Assembly: GCA_004357505.1 (NCBI GenBank) | Contig: SMWC01000088.1 | Coordinates: 1 to 5,508, forward strand | Direction: 5' to 3' | Source of the DNA: Gammaproteobacteria bacterium | GTDB taxonomy: Bacteria > Pseudomonadota > Gammaproteobacteria > Steroidobacterales > Rariloculaceae | DNA length: 5,508 nucleotides | In this document: positions 1-5,508 of the stretch, piece after piece | Layout of the letters: every line of letters begins with the position of its first letter | Position numbering within the stretch: position 1 is the first letter of the stretch | Notes under the pieces: model-generated | What the model was told of the DNA's origin: nothing | What the model saw: the letters and a program-made list of their open reading frames with translations, nothing else | Databases searched by the model: none | Translations under genes and position numbers: made by a program

Positions 1-324
1 ATGATCAATGAAACTGTCGCAATGCTTGCCCGGAAGCTGGCCGAATCGGTCCCGCCGGGTCTACGCTCAGTCCGTGAGGACCTGGAGAAAAACTTCCGCG
101 GGGTGCTAAAGGCCGGACTCGGCAAGATGGATCTCGTGACCCGCGAAGAGTTCGAGGTGCAAGAAGCGGTTCTCGCCCGAACGCGTGCGAAACTCAAGGG
201 CTTGGAGGAACGTCTCGAATCGCTGGAAAAGGCACCGGCCACCAAAAAGGCGCCAGCGAAAAAATCCAGCAAGAAAAAGGCAGCTGGGAAAAAGGCGGCC
301 AGGAAAAAAACCGTCGGAAAATAG
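1..324 (+). CDS. ubiK: UbiK-family accessory factor of ubiquinone biosynthesis (BMFP/YqiC-like) with lysine-rich tail
   Basis: This is a 107-residue protein of the UbiK/YqiC (BMFP domain) family. In E. coli, UbiK is a small trimeric coiled-coil protein that works with UbiJ in the cytosolic Ubi complex and helps late ubiquinone synthesis, probably by handling lipid. Residues 1-75 follow the family pattern: an amphipathic N-terminal helix, the segment ESVPPG (15-20), then LVTREEFEVQEAVLARTR (45-62) leading into a coiled coil with LEERLESLE (68-76). The N-terminus aligns with E. coli UbiK from its own MI start, which supports the ATG at base 1; the ribosome binding site lies outside the window. 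Residues 77-107 form an unusual basic tail with 13 Lys, 1 Arg and no acidic residue, in KKAPAKK-type repeats resembling histone H1-like tails. E. coli UbiK (96 aa, from memory) has no such tail. The family call is firm; the function of the tail is unknown. Confidence 0.88.
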   Translation: MINETVAMLARKLAESVPPGLRSVREDLEKNFRGVLKAGLGKMDLVTREEFEVQEAVLARTRAKLKGLEERLESLEKAPATKKAPAKKSSKKKAAGKKAARKKTVGK

Positions 325-354
325 CGAGAGATCGACAGTCTTCATCTAATTGCC

Positions 355-360
355 AGGGAG
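355..360 (+). promoter_or_regulatory. Shine-Dalgarno sequence ahead of the small frame upstream of comM
   Basis: AGGGAG ends 5 bases before the ATG at 366, which is near-ideal spacing. It is the only convincing ribosome binding site between ubiK and comM. Neither possible comM start (GTG 458 or ATG 479) has a purine-rich site in front of it. This suggests that ribosomes reaching comM may first load here. Confidence 0.4.
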
Positions 361-365
361 CGGCG

Positions 366-482
366 ATGTACGGACACAGTGGCCCCAATTTCGGCCCGGC
401 AACTACTAGCAGCCTGTGGAAAAACAGAGTATTTCAACAGGCTGCTAGTCACGGTTTGTGTCGGCGCAAGCACTTGCCATGA
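366..482 (+). CDS. Possible 38-residue leader ORF translationally coupled to comM
   Basis: An ATG at 366, preceded by AGGGAG, opens a frame of 38 codons that ends in TGA at 480-482. The stop overlaps the preferred comM ATG (479-481) as ATGA, the classic arrangement for translational coupling. The predicted peptide starts MYGHSGPNFGPATTSSLWKN and ends CRRKHLP; I recognise no family, signal peptide or membrane segment. The middle of the frame is made of the 405-449 palindrome, so translation would run through that hairpin and could affect its folding. It may be a non-conserved leader whose translation matters more than its product, or a chance frame. What is seen is the ribosome site, the open frame and the overlap; a regulatory role is inferred. 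Confidence 0.3.
   Translation: MYGHSGPNFGPATTSSLWKNRVFQQAASHGLCRRKHLP
405..449. repeat. 45-bp palindromic repeat (REP/MITE-like) upstream of comM
   Basis: ACTAGCAGCCTGT (405-417) and ACAGGCTGCTAGT (437-449) are perfect 13-base inverted arms. After one mismatch (418/436) the stem continues with GAAA (419-422) against TTTC (432-435), leaving a 9-base loop. Both arms carry CTAG, a tetranucleotide that is usually scarce in proteobacterial genomes. The shape suggests a short palindromic mobile repeat, or a pair of fused transposon ends, possibly with CTAG as target duplication. No T-run follows on either strand, so it is not a standard intrinsic terminator. It lies 80 bases after ubiK and could act as an attenuator-like or RNA-stabilising hairpin. 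The palindrome is certain; its mobile origin is inferred. Confidence 0.75.
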
Positions 483-1975
483 GCCTTGCCATTCTTACGT
501 GCCGTGCGCAGCTCGGTGTAGCGGCGCCATCGGTCACCATTGAAGTTTTCCTTTCCGGTGGCCTGCCCACATTCGCTATTGTGGGGCTCGCCGAAACGGC
601 GGTCCGCGAGAGCAAGGACCGTGTTCGCGGTGCAATCATGAGTTCCAATTTCAAGTTCCCGCAGCAACGAATCACCGTCAACCTGGGCCCGGCGGATATG
701 CGAAAATCCGGCGGGCGATATGACCTGGGGATCGCCCTCGGCATCCTGGTTGCTAGCGGGCAAGTGCCGGGGGAGTTGCTGTCTTTGTCAGAGTTTTATG
801 GCGAGCTGTCTTTGAGCGGCGACTTGCGACCGGTTCCCGGGATATTGCCGGCGGCAATTCAAGCTTCAAAGTGTGATCGGTCAATGATCGTGGCCGAAGA
901 AAACGCGGGTGAAGCTGCGCTCTCAAGCACCAGGGTCTACGCCGCAGGTTCGCTACTGGAAGTGACGGCGCATTTGGCGGGCAAGCAGAAACTCCGGCAG
1001 GCCGAGTTCGTGGAAAACCCTCAATCTGATGTCGGGGTCGAAGATTTGCGCGACGTGCGCGGGCAGGCGCAGGCACGGCGTGCACTTGAGATAGCGGCAG
1101 CAGGAGGCCACAACATTTTGCTATCCGGCCCGCCGGGCGCGGGCAAGAGCATGCTTGCACGCCGCTTGCCGGGCATCCTGCCGCCCTTGAACTACGACGA
1201 AGCGATAGAGACAGCAGCGGTCAATTCGGTGCTTGGAATTCCCTTCGATTCCTCCCGCTGGCGGCAACGGTCGTTTCGGGCGCCACACCATACGGCATCA
1301 GCCGCAGCATTGGTGGGTGGCGGTTCAGATCCGAGGCCTGGCGAGATTTCACGGGCACACAATGGCGTCTTGTTTCTCGATGAGTTGCCTGAGTTTTCGC
1401 GGCACGTTCTCAACGTGTTGCGTGAACCACTGGAGACCGGCGAGATTACGATATCGCGGGTTGAGCGGCAGGCTGACTTCCCGGCTCGTTTTCAACTCGT
1501 CGGTGCCATGAACCCTTGTCCGTGTGGCTATCTTGGTGACCCAAAGAGTGATTGCACCTGCAGCGCGGAGCGGGTCAAAGCGTATCGCGCGAAGATATCG
1601 GGGCCGCTCCTGGATCGCATCGATATTCAATTGAGCATGCAACGGCCGGCGAAGGAATGCTTACGGGCTGACGCGCCACCAGGAGAGGCCACCAGCGTAG
1701 TGGCTCGGCGGGTGCTCGCAGTGCGGAACGTACAAATGCTACGCAGCGGGGTCTGCAATGCCGAGTTGGACGGCGATAGGATGGAGGCCTGTTGCATCTT
1801 GAGCGGGTCCGCGTGGGAACTGCTGGACCAGGCGATGGACCGGTTCGTCATGTCAGCGCGTGCCCACCGTCGCGTAAGGCGCGTCGCGCGTACAATCGCA
1901 GACCTTGCCGGTGAAAAGAATATTTCTGCCGACCACATTGGTGAGGCGCTGGGACTGCGCGGGCTGAACCCGTGA
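479..1975 (+). CDS. comM: ComM/YifB-family AAA+ ATPase (Mg-chelatase-like), branch-migration helicase of natural transformation
   Basis: This is a 498-residue cytoplasmic AAA+ ATPase of the YifB/ComM family (E. coli YifB is about 506 aa). ComM forms hexameric rings that drive branch migration when incoming single-stranded DNA recombines with the chromosome during transformation. Numbered from the ATG at 479, the ChlI/Lon-S16-like N-terminal domain covers about 15-135. Walker A GPPGAGKS is at 217-224, Walker B VLFLDE at 297-302, sensor region GAMNPCPCG at 342-350, and SGPLLDRID with a likely arginine finger (R380) at 374-382. Cysteines 347, 349, 359 and 361 form a CPC...CTC cluster that is common in the family and may bind metal. 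The C-terminal Mg-chelatase domain includes SARAHRRVRRVARTIADL (459-476). ATG 479 is preferred over GTG 458 because family members begin MSL-(A/S)-I. No Shine-Dalgarno precedes it; coupling to the upstream small frame is possible. All catalytic motifs are intact. Confidence 0.93.
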   Translation: MSLAILTCRAQLGVAAPSVTIEVFLSGGLPTFAIVGLAETAVRESKDRVRGAIMSSNFKFPQQRITVNLGPADMRKSGGRYDLGIALGILVASGQVPGELLSLSEFYGELSLSGDLRPVPGILPAAIQASKCDRSMIVAEENAGEAALSSTRVYAAGSLLEVTAHLAGKQKLRQAEFVENPQSDVGVEDLRDVRGQAQARRALEIAAAGGHNILLSGPPGAGKSMLARRLPGILPPLNYDEAIETAAVNSVLGIPFDSSRWRQRSFRAPHHTASAAALVGGGSDPRPGEISRAHNGVLFLDELPEFSRHVLNVLREPLETGEITISRVERQADFPARFQLVGAMNPCPCGYLGDPKSDCTCSAERVKAYRAKISGPLLDRIDIQLSMQRPAKECLRADAPPGEATSVVARRVLAVRNVQMLRSGVCNAELDGDRMEACCILSGSAWELLDQAMDRFVMSARAHRRVRRVARTIADLAGEKNISADHIGEALGLRGLNP

Positions 1976-1977
1976 AT

Positions 1978-2003
1978 AGTCCGGGCTAGGAGCCTGTCGG
2001 ACT
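1978..2003. terminator. Stem-loop between convergent comM and cytochrome gene, possible bidirectional terminator
   Basis: AGTCCG (1978-1983) pairs with CGGACT (1998-2003), and inside it GGCT (1984-1987) pairs with AGCC (1991-1994) around a 3-base loop, leaving a 3-base bulge. It fills most of the 38-base gap between two converging genes, where a shared terminator is expected. There is no T-run on either side, so it is at best a weak or factor-assisted terminator. It may instead be part of a repeat. Confidence 0.35.
1986..1997 (+). repeat. Solo copy of the CTAG-(C/G)-AGCCTGT repeat motif
   Basis: CTAGGAGCCTGT matches 11 of 12 bases of the palindrome arm CTAGCAGCCTGT at 406-417, which also occurs inverted at 437-448. 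Sequence after the motif differs (CGGACTTAGG here, GGAAAAACAG upstream), so only the end motif is shared. It may be a remnant or single end of a related short repeat. With one 12-base match, chance cannot be excluded. Confidence 0.4.
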
Positions 2004-2013
2004 TAGGCCGAAT

Positions 2014-2529
2014 CTACTGCGGAATTTGTTCCAGCATGTAGTCGACTGCATCGTTGATTTCCTGGTCCGACAGATCGAGTCGCGCGCCCTTGGGCGGCAT
2101 GTATCCAGCGGAACCCGTGTAACCCTCGATGGCATGGGTACGAAGTGTATCGAGCCCCTGTGCGATACGCGGCGCCCAGTTTTCAGCATCAGCCAGTGTA
2201 GGCGCACCGCCTATCCCACTGCCATGACAGGCAATACACGCGGCGTTGAAAACCTGAGGTCCGGTTTGGGCCGCTTCCACCGGTACCGGCTGAGGAACTG
2301 CGGCGATCTGCGGTCTGTTGGCCGCCTTTTCCTCGCCAGGCAAATAGACTCCACCGAATGGCCTGATCCTGTCACCTACCGACGCCAGATACTCATCGCT
2401 CCCCGACGTAAATACATCCCCCGACTGGCCAGAGTTTCTTATGGCATTAAAAAGGATGGCCAGCATGACAACAGCGAGAACACCGAGTCCTACTTTGTAC
2501 ATGTCGAAAGATTTCTGATCGCGATTCAA
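2014..2529 (-). CDS. Membrane-anchored class I cytochrome c (cytochrome c5 type)
   Basis: This is a 171-residue c-type cytochrome. Residues about 11-29 form one hydrophobic helix, which serves as an uncleaved signal-anchor placing the rest in the periplasm. A conserved-looking linker (GDRIRPFGGVYLPGEE, 52-67) and a Pro/Ala/Val-rich stretch (73-88) lead to a single haem domain. Haem attaches at C98-I-A-C101-H102, and M144 in YMPPKG is the likely sixth ligand. This layout matches gammaproteobacterial cytochrome c5 proteins, which carry electrons near the membrane, for example toward terminal oxidases; the actual partner cannot be read here. The start is TTG at 2527-2529, chosen because GGAG lies 7 bases upstream and because the resulting N-terminus (charged DQKSF before the helix) fits the family. 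ATG 2500-2502 is possible but lacks a ribosome site. The gene converges on comM and sits 150 bases from the upstream DUF6702 gene, probably with its own promoter. Confidence 0.88.
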   Translation of the reverse strand: MNRDQKSFDMYKVGLGVLAVVMLAILFNAIRNSGQSGDVFTSGSDEYLASVGDRIRPFGGVYLPGEEKAANRPQIAAVPQPVPVEAAQTGPQVFNAACIACHGSGIGGAPTLADAENWAPRIAQGLDTLRTHAIEGYTGSAGYMPPKGARLDLSDQEINDAVDYMLEQIPQ

Positions 2530-2536
2530 AGCGTTG

Positions 2537-2540
2537 CTCC
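2537..2540 (-). promoter_or_regulatory. Shine-Dalgarno site deciding the TTG start of the cytochrome gene
   Basis: On the minus strand GGAG lies 7 bases before TTG 2529-2527. The alternative ATG nine codons further in has only AAATCTTTCGAC in front of it, with no ribosome site. This favours the TTG start. Confidence 0.5.
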
Positions 2541-2560
2541 GCAGCGTATTTTGGCCGTCA

Positions 2561-2571
2561 AGTATATATCA
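2561..2571 (-). promoter_or_regulatory. Possible extended -10 promoter for the cytochrome gene
   Basis: The minus strand reads TGATATATACT here. It contains TG-n-TATATA (extended -10) and an overlapping TATACT, which matches TATAAT at 5 of 6 positions. Transcription would start roughly at 2550-2556, giving a leader of about 20-30 bases that still includes the GGAG site. I see no good -35 at the proper distance, so the case rests on the -10 region alone. Confidence 0.33.
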
Positions 2572-2637
2572 AGACCGGGAGTCTGCGCGGTAGAAATATC
2601 GGTGTGAGAGCAGGCGGCGCTACCCTGATCGCGAATG

Positions 2638-2676
2638 AAAAAATTCATGTAATCCGGCACTTGATGGCAGTTCCGG
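2638..2676 (-). terminator. Possible terminator after the peptidase-DUF6702 operon
   Basis: Just past the DUF6702 stop, the minus strand has CCGGAACT and AGTGCCGG (2676-2654), an 8-base stem with one mismatch and a 7-base loop. Ten bases later comes a run of six T (2643-2638), itself inside a small ATGAA/TTCAT hairpin. The gap between stem and T-run is longer than in a typical intrinsic terminator, so this is tentative. Its position between two separately spaced genes fits. Confidence 0.3.
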
Positions 2677-2679
2677 CCA

Positions 2680-3189
2680 CTAATGCCTGAATTCGTAGAC
2701 ATGCCAGTCAGCGCCGGCGGAGAATTCGAGGCTGTACACTGATTCACCGTCTTTGATATTCACCAGGTTGACCTGGGTTGGATAGACATCCCGCAGTATG
2801 TGGTCAAGCACTCGAATGGTGCGCGGCAGCCGCCCGGACAACTCCTGGAAGACGAGGATGTGGTCTCCGGCGAGCTCCGCGCCGATCAAAGCGAGGCTGA
2901 GATCGCCATCATCGCCGGCGATGCGGAATCTCTCTTCCACATAAAGCGCGATATAGGCTCGGCCCTCGAGATCCAGCACCGATAGGTTCGGCATGTCGAG
3001 GATAGCCCCGACGCCCAGTTCAGCATCGTGAGAATGCAGCCGGTGAATAATTTCTGTCTGGCCGGTCGCCGGATTCCATTCAATCGTTGTCAGGCTGCCG
3101 GGCTCCCGGTGAGCGAACGAGGTCAATGCCCAGCCAAGTGCTGCCGCCACGAAGACGAGCTGCCAGCAGTGTCTGCTTCTCACCCGCAT
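2680..3189 (-). CDS. Secreted DUF6702-family protein, partner of the M1 peptidase
   Basis: This is a 169-residue protein of unknown function that resembles the DUF6702 family. Residues 1-26 look like a Sec signal peptide: basic MRVRSRH, a hydrophobic core LVFVAAALGWAL, and cleavage after SFA, so the mature protein would begin HREPGS in the periplasm or outside. The mature part alternates short beta-like stretches, including TTIEWNPATGQTEIIHRLHS (34-53), AYIALYVEERFRIAG (78-92) and SVYSLEFSAGADWHVYEF (150-167), with no obvious enzyme motif. A histidine cluster H49, H52, H54 followed by DAE (55-57) could bind metal, but that is inference. The start ATG lies 8 bases after the peptidase stop, with only a weak GAGA ahead of it, so it is probably translated from the same message and coupled to the peptidase. 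From memory, DUF6702 genes also sit beside M1 peptidases in Bacteroidetes. Family assignment is moderate; function is unknown. Confidence 0.72.
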   Translation of the reverse strand: MRVRSRHCWQLVFVAAALGWALTSFAHREPGSLTTIEWNPATGQTEIIHRLHSHDAELGVGAILDMPNLSVLDLEGRAYIALYVEERFRIAGDDGDLSLALIGAELAGDHILVFQELSGRLPRTIRVLDHILRDVYPTQVNLVNIKDGESVYSLEFSAGADWHVYEFRH

Positions 3190-3197
3190 GAATCGTC

Positions 3198-5508
3198 TCA
3201 GTTAGTCGGTTCCAGGGGCACAGATCGGATGACACCGCCTTCGCCACCCTTGCGCGTTCGCAGGGCCTCAAGCATGTCTGCCATCAGCTCTCGCGTGGTC
3301 GACTCGGATTTGTAGAGTTCGATACGCGACTTGTCAATTCGTCGGGGAAAATGATTGTTTGAAAAATCAGCGTCTGCGGTTTCATGACGTGGATCAAGAG
3401 AAACAGAGCGCATTTCCTGGTCACGGATCAGTAACTTCGTAATATTTTTGTGGTCGCGCCGCCAGATTTCCGCAGGTAACATGATGAAGTCTTCGCTTCC
3501 GTCTGCATTCGTAATCAATAACGGCAACGGTGTCGGCAATCCGCCAATGTTTTCAAAATCCATGAAATAGACGAAGTCTTTTTCACTGACCGCTCGTGCC
3601 AACGCGTCATATTCCCAGTCTTCGAGATCATCGAGCATTTCGGTAAAGTCGTTGCGGTCAGCGGCGCTGGGTGTGAACTGGTCATTTTCATTGTAGAAGT
3701 CGGCGAGTTCGGGATGACGCTCAAGATAGGTCTTTCGGCCTTCTTCCCGATTGCGGATCTGTGGCAGCGCCTCCGGGACTTCCGCCGCATGTTCTGCGCG
3801 GTCTAATTCGGATTCCACATCCGGGTTTGACGTCGATACCTTGTATTCGCGCACGTCTGTTATCGCCACGTCGACATGATCGGTGGAATAAAACCAGCCG
3901 CGCCAGAACCAATCCAGATCAATGCCTGAAGCATCTTCCATCGTGCGAAAGAGATCGGAGGGCGTCGGACGCTTGAACATCCAGCGGCGCGCGTATTCCT
4001 TGAAGGCAAAATCAAACAACTCGCGACCCATGACCGTTTCCCGCAGCACGATGAGTGCAGCGGTCGGCTTGGAGTAAGCGTTCGGGCCGAACTGCAGTAT
4101 CGAATCGGAATTCGTCATTATCGGCGCCTGATTCTCGCTGACCATGTACTCGGTAATGTAGTCCAGCACATTCACATGGTTGGGACGATACGCCGGAAAC
4201 TCCTCTTCCCACTCGAACTCGGCCAGGTACTCGAGGAAACTGTTGATGCCCTCATCCATCCAGGTCCATTGGCGTTCGTCGGAATTCACGGTCATCGGGA
4301 AGTAGATATGGCCGATCTCGTGAATAATGACGCCAATCAGCCCGTACTTGGTTCGTCTCGAATAAGTGTTGTCCGGCGCGTCGGCGATGGGTTCGTCTTC
4401 GTCCTGTTCAAACGGTTCGGGACGGTATCCGTTGAACGTGATCATTGGATACTCCATGCCGCCACTTTTCCACGTATTGACGGATTGTGCCGTCGGATAG
4501 GGATACGGGAACGAGAAGCGCGAATAGACCTCCATCGTATGCGCTACTACGTGAGTCGAATACTTCGACCAGATCGGTTCGGCCTCGTTGGGATAAAAAG
4601 ACATCGCCAGGACCTCTGGATGCTTCGCGTCTTCCTGGCGGTGAATCATCGCGTCCCAGATGAACTTGCGTGAACTGGCCCAGGCAAAGTCGCGAACATT
4701 TTCTGCTTTGAACTTCCAGGTTTTCGTGCCGCTCGATTTGTCCTTCTCGTTCGCAAGGGCTTCTTCCGGCGTCACGATGAATATCGGCTTATCGGACTTG
4801 CGGGCCGCGCTCATCCTGCGACGCTGCTCGGCGGTCATGACCTGGCTGGCGTTTTGCAATGCACCGGTGGAAGACACGATGTGGTCGTCAGGCACTGTGA
4901 TTTCGACGTCGTAGTCACCGAACTCCAGGGTAAATTCGCCGCTACCCAGGAACGCCTTGTGTTGCCACCCGGCATAGTCCGTGTAGGCAGCCAGTCTCGG
5001 GAACCACTGCGCGAGGAAATAAATATAAGTGTCGCTGTCACGGAAAATTTCGTAGCCACCACGACTGTTGACGCGATCTTCAAGCACGATGTTGAAAGAC
5101 CAGTCGATCGAAATCGTGCTGCGTTGACCGGGGGCCAGAGGGCTGGCCAAATCGACACGCATCATCGTGTCGACGATCGTATATGGAATGGTCCGTCCGC
5201 GCCCGTCCGTGACACTCTCAATTTCGTAACCGTAGTCAATGTCCTTGGCGAGTTGGTGACGTGCAATGGTTCCGTAGGTCAGGACGTCCTTGCCTTCTGC
5301 CGCCCAGGTGCTCCGCCCGGCAGCAGCCATTGCTGTTTCGGAGCGCCGTTCGAGCGACTCGTCTGTAAAACGGTTTTGATCGAGTTGCAGCCAGATGTAA
5401 CGCAGTGTGTCCGGCGAGCGGTTCGTATAGGTGATTGTCTCCGACCCCGTGATACGTCGCTTCACTTCGTCAAGCGTGACCTTGATCTTCATATCGGCGC
5501 GTTGTTGC
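3198..5508 (-). CDS. M1-family zinc metallopeptidase, 5' end cut by the window edge
   Basis: This is a large gluzincin peptidase of family M1, probably exported, cleaving residues from peptide N-termini. Numbering below counts from the Met at 5492-5490. A beta-rich N-terminal domain (about 1-265) precedes the catalytic domain, which has GGMEYP (344-349) in place of GAMEN, HEIGH (391-395) and E414 in WMDEGI. H391, H395 and E414 are the zinc ligands, E392 the base, and the H395-E414 spacing is the canonical 18 residues. Y473 in GPNAYSKP is the likely catalytic tyrosine. An acidic helical segment (555-635) and a C-terminal beta domain (about 640-730, with GGLPTPLPLL and DPRHETADADFSNNHFP) follow, as in the long bacterial subfamily. 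The Met at 5492 is almost certainly internal: the frame stays open to the window edge, reading QQRAD before it, and relatives have a WQQ-type motif here after a signal peptide. The downstream DUF6702 gene follows after 8 bases. Confidence 0.94.
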   Translation of the reverse strand, partial: QQRADMKIKVTLDEVKRRITGSETITYTNRSPDTLRYIWLQLDQNRFTDESLERRSETAMAAAGRSTWAAEGKDVLTYGTIARHQLAKDIDYGYEIESVTDGRGRTIPYTIVDTMMRVDLASPLAPGQRSTISIDWSFNIVLEDRVNSRGGYEIFRDSDTYIYFLAQWFPRLAAYTDYAGWQHKAFLGSGEFTLEFGDYDVEITVPDDHIVSSTGALQNASQVMTAEQRRRMSAARKSDKPIFIVTPEEALANEKDKSSGTKTWKFKAENVRDFAWASSRKFIWDAMIHRQEDAKHPEVLAMSFYPNEAEPIWSKYSTHVVAHTMEVYSRFSFPYPYPTAQSVNTWKSGGMEYPMITFNGYRPEPFEQDEDEPIADAPDNTYSRRTKYGLIGVIIHEIGHIYFPMTVNSDERQWTWMDEGINSFLEYLAEFEWEEEFPAYRPNHVNVLDYITEYMVSENQAPIMTNSDSILQFGPNAYSKPTAALIVLRETVMGRELFDFAFKEYARRWMFKRPTPSDLFRTMEDASGIDLDWFWRGWFYSTDHVDVAITDVREYKVSTSNPDVESELDRAEHAAEVPEALPQIRNREEGRKTYLERHPELADFYNENDQFTPSAADRNDFTEMLDDLEDWEYDALARAVSEKDFVYFMDFENIGGLPTPLPLLITNADGSEDFIMLPAEIWRRDHKNITKLLIRDQEMRSVSLDPRHETADADFSNNHFPRRIDKSRIELYKSESTTRELMADMLEALRTRKGGEGGVIRSVPLEPTN

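Noticed and set aside
345..350. TCTAAT as a -10 box for comM
   Set aside because: No acceptable -35 is found 16-18 bases upstream, and transcription would begin inside the AGGGAG site; co-transcription from ubiK is equally likely.
405..449. Palindrome as an intrinsic terminator of ubiK
   Set aside because: No U-run follows on either strand and it lies 80 bases after the stop, within another open frame.
458..460. GTG as the comM start, adding seven residues
   Set aside because: No ribosome site precedes it, and family proteins begin at the MSL(A/S)I position, which is ATG 479.
753..1160. 135-codon minus-strand open frame inside comM
   Set aside because: Arg/Pro/Cys-rich composition typical of an antisense reading of a GC-rich gene, and comM motifs on the other strand are intact.
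2026..2607. 193-codon plus-strand open frame antisense to the cytochrome gene
   Set aside because: It is the complement of a clear haem protein, shows no recognisable domain, and has no ribosome site; it is a shadow frame.
4176..4673. 165-codon plus-strand open frame antisense to the M1 peptidase
   Set aside because: It lies wholly opposite the catalytic region with the zinc motif; the product looks like a reverse-strand artefact.
5490..5492. ATG as the true start of the M1 peptidase
   Set aside because: The frame stays open to the window edge with QQRAD before the Met, matching the interior of relatives, and there would be no signal peptide from this start.

Overview
The window looks like chromosomal DNA from a gammaproteobacterium, probably an environmental lineage of the Woeseiales/Chromatiales type. 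That placement rests on protein character (a UbiK-type BMFP protein next to ComM/YifB, a membrane-anchored cytochrome c5, and a GGMEY-type M1 metallopeptidase paired with a DUF6702 protein) and on a moderately high GC content. It was not obtained by database comparison. No phage, CRISPR, tRNA or rRNA is visible, and there is no complete insertion sequence.

Left part, plus strand (1-1975): a complete ubiK-like gene, a 154-base gap, then comM. The gap is not empty. It holds a near-perfect 45-base palindrome (405-449) with CTAG near each end. It also holds a 38-codon open frame (366-482) that has a good Shine-Dalgarno sequence and ends in an ATGA overlap with the preferred comM start at 479. ComM's own start has no visible Shine-Dalgarno, so comM may be translated by coupling to this small frame.

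Middle junction (1976-2013): comM and the cytochrome gene converge on 38 bases. These contain a small nested stem-loop and a 12-base motif that matches the arm of the upstream palindrome at 11 of 12 positions, so related repeat pieces flank comM.

Right part, minus strand (5508 down to 2014): a large M1-family zinc metallopeptidase, cut at its N-terminus by the window edge, is followed 8 bases later by a secreted DUF6702 protein, an evident two-gene operon. After a 150-base gap with a possible terminator and a possible extended -10 promoter comes a membrane-anchored class I cytochrome c (c5 type), which appears to start at TTG.

Functionally, UbiK (ubiquinone synthesis) and the cytochrome (periplasmic electron transfer) are both respiratory. 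ComM acts on DNA during natural transformation. The M1 peptidase and DUF6702 protein probably act together outside the cytoplasm in an unknown role. All five main genes belong to known families. The least explained material is the comM leader with its palindrome and small open frame, and the DUF6702 partner of the peptidase.
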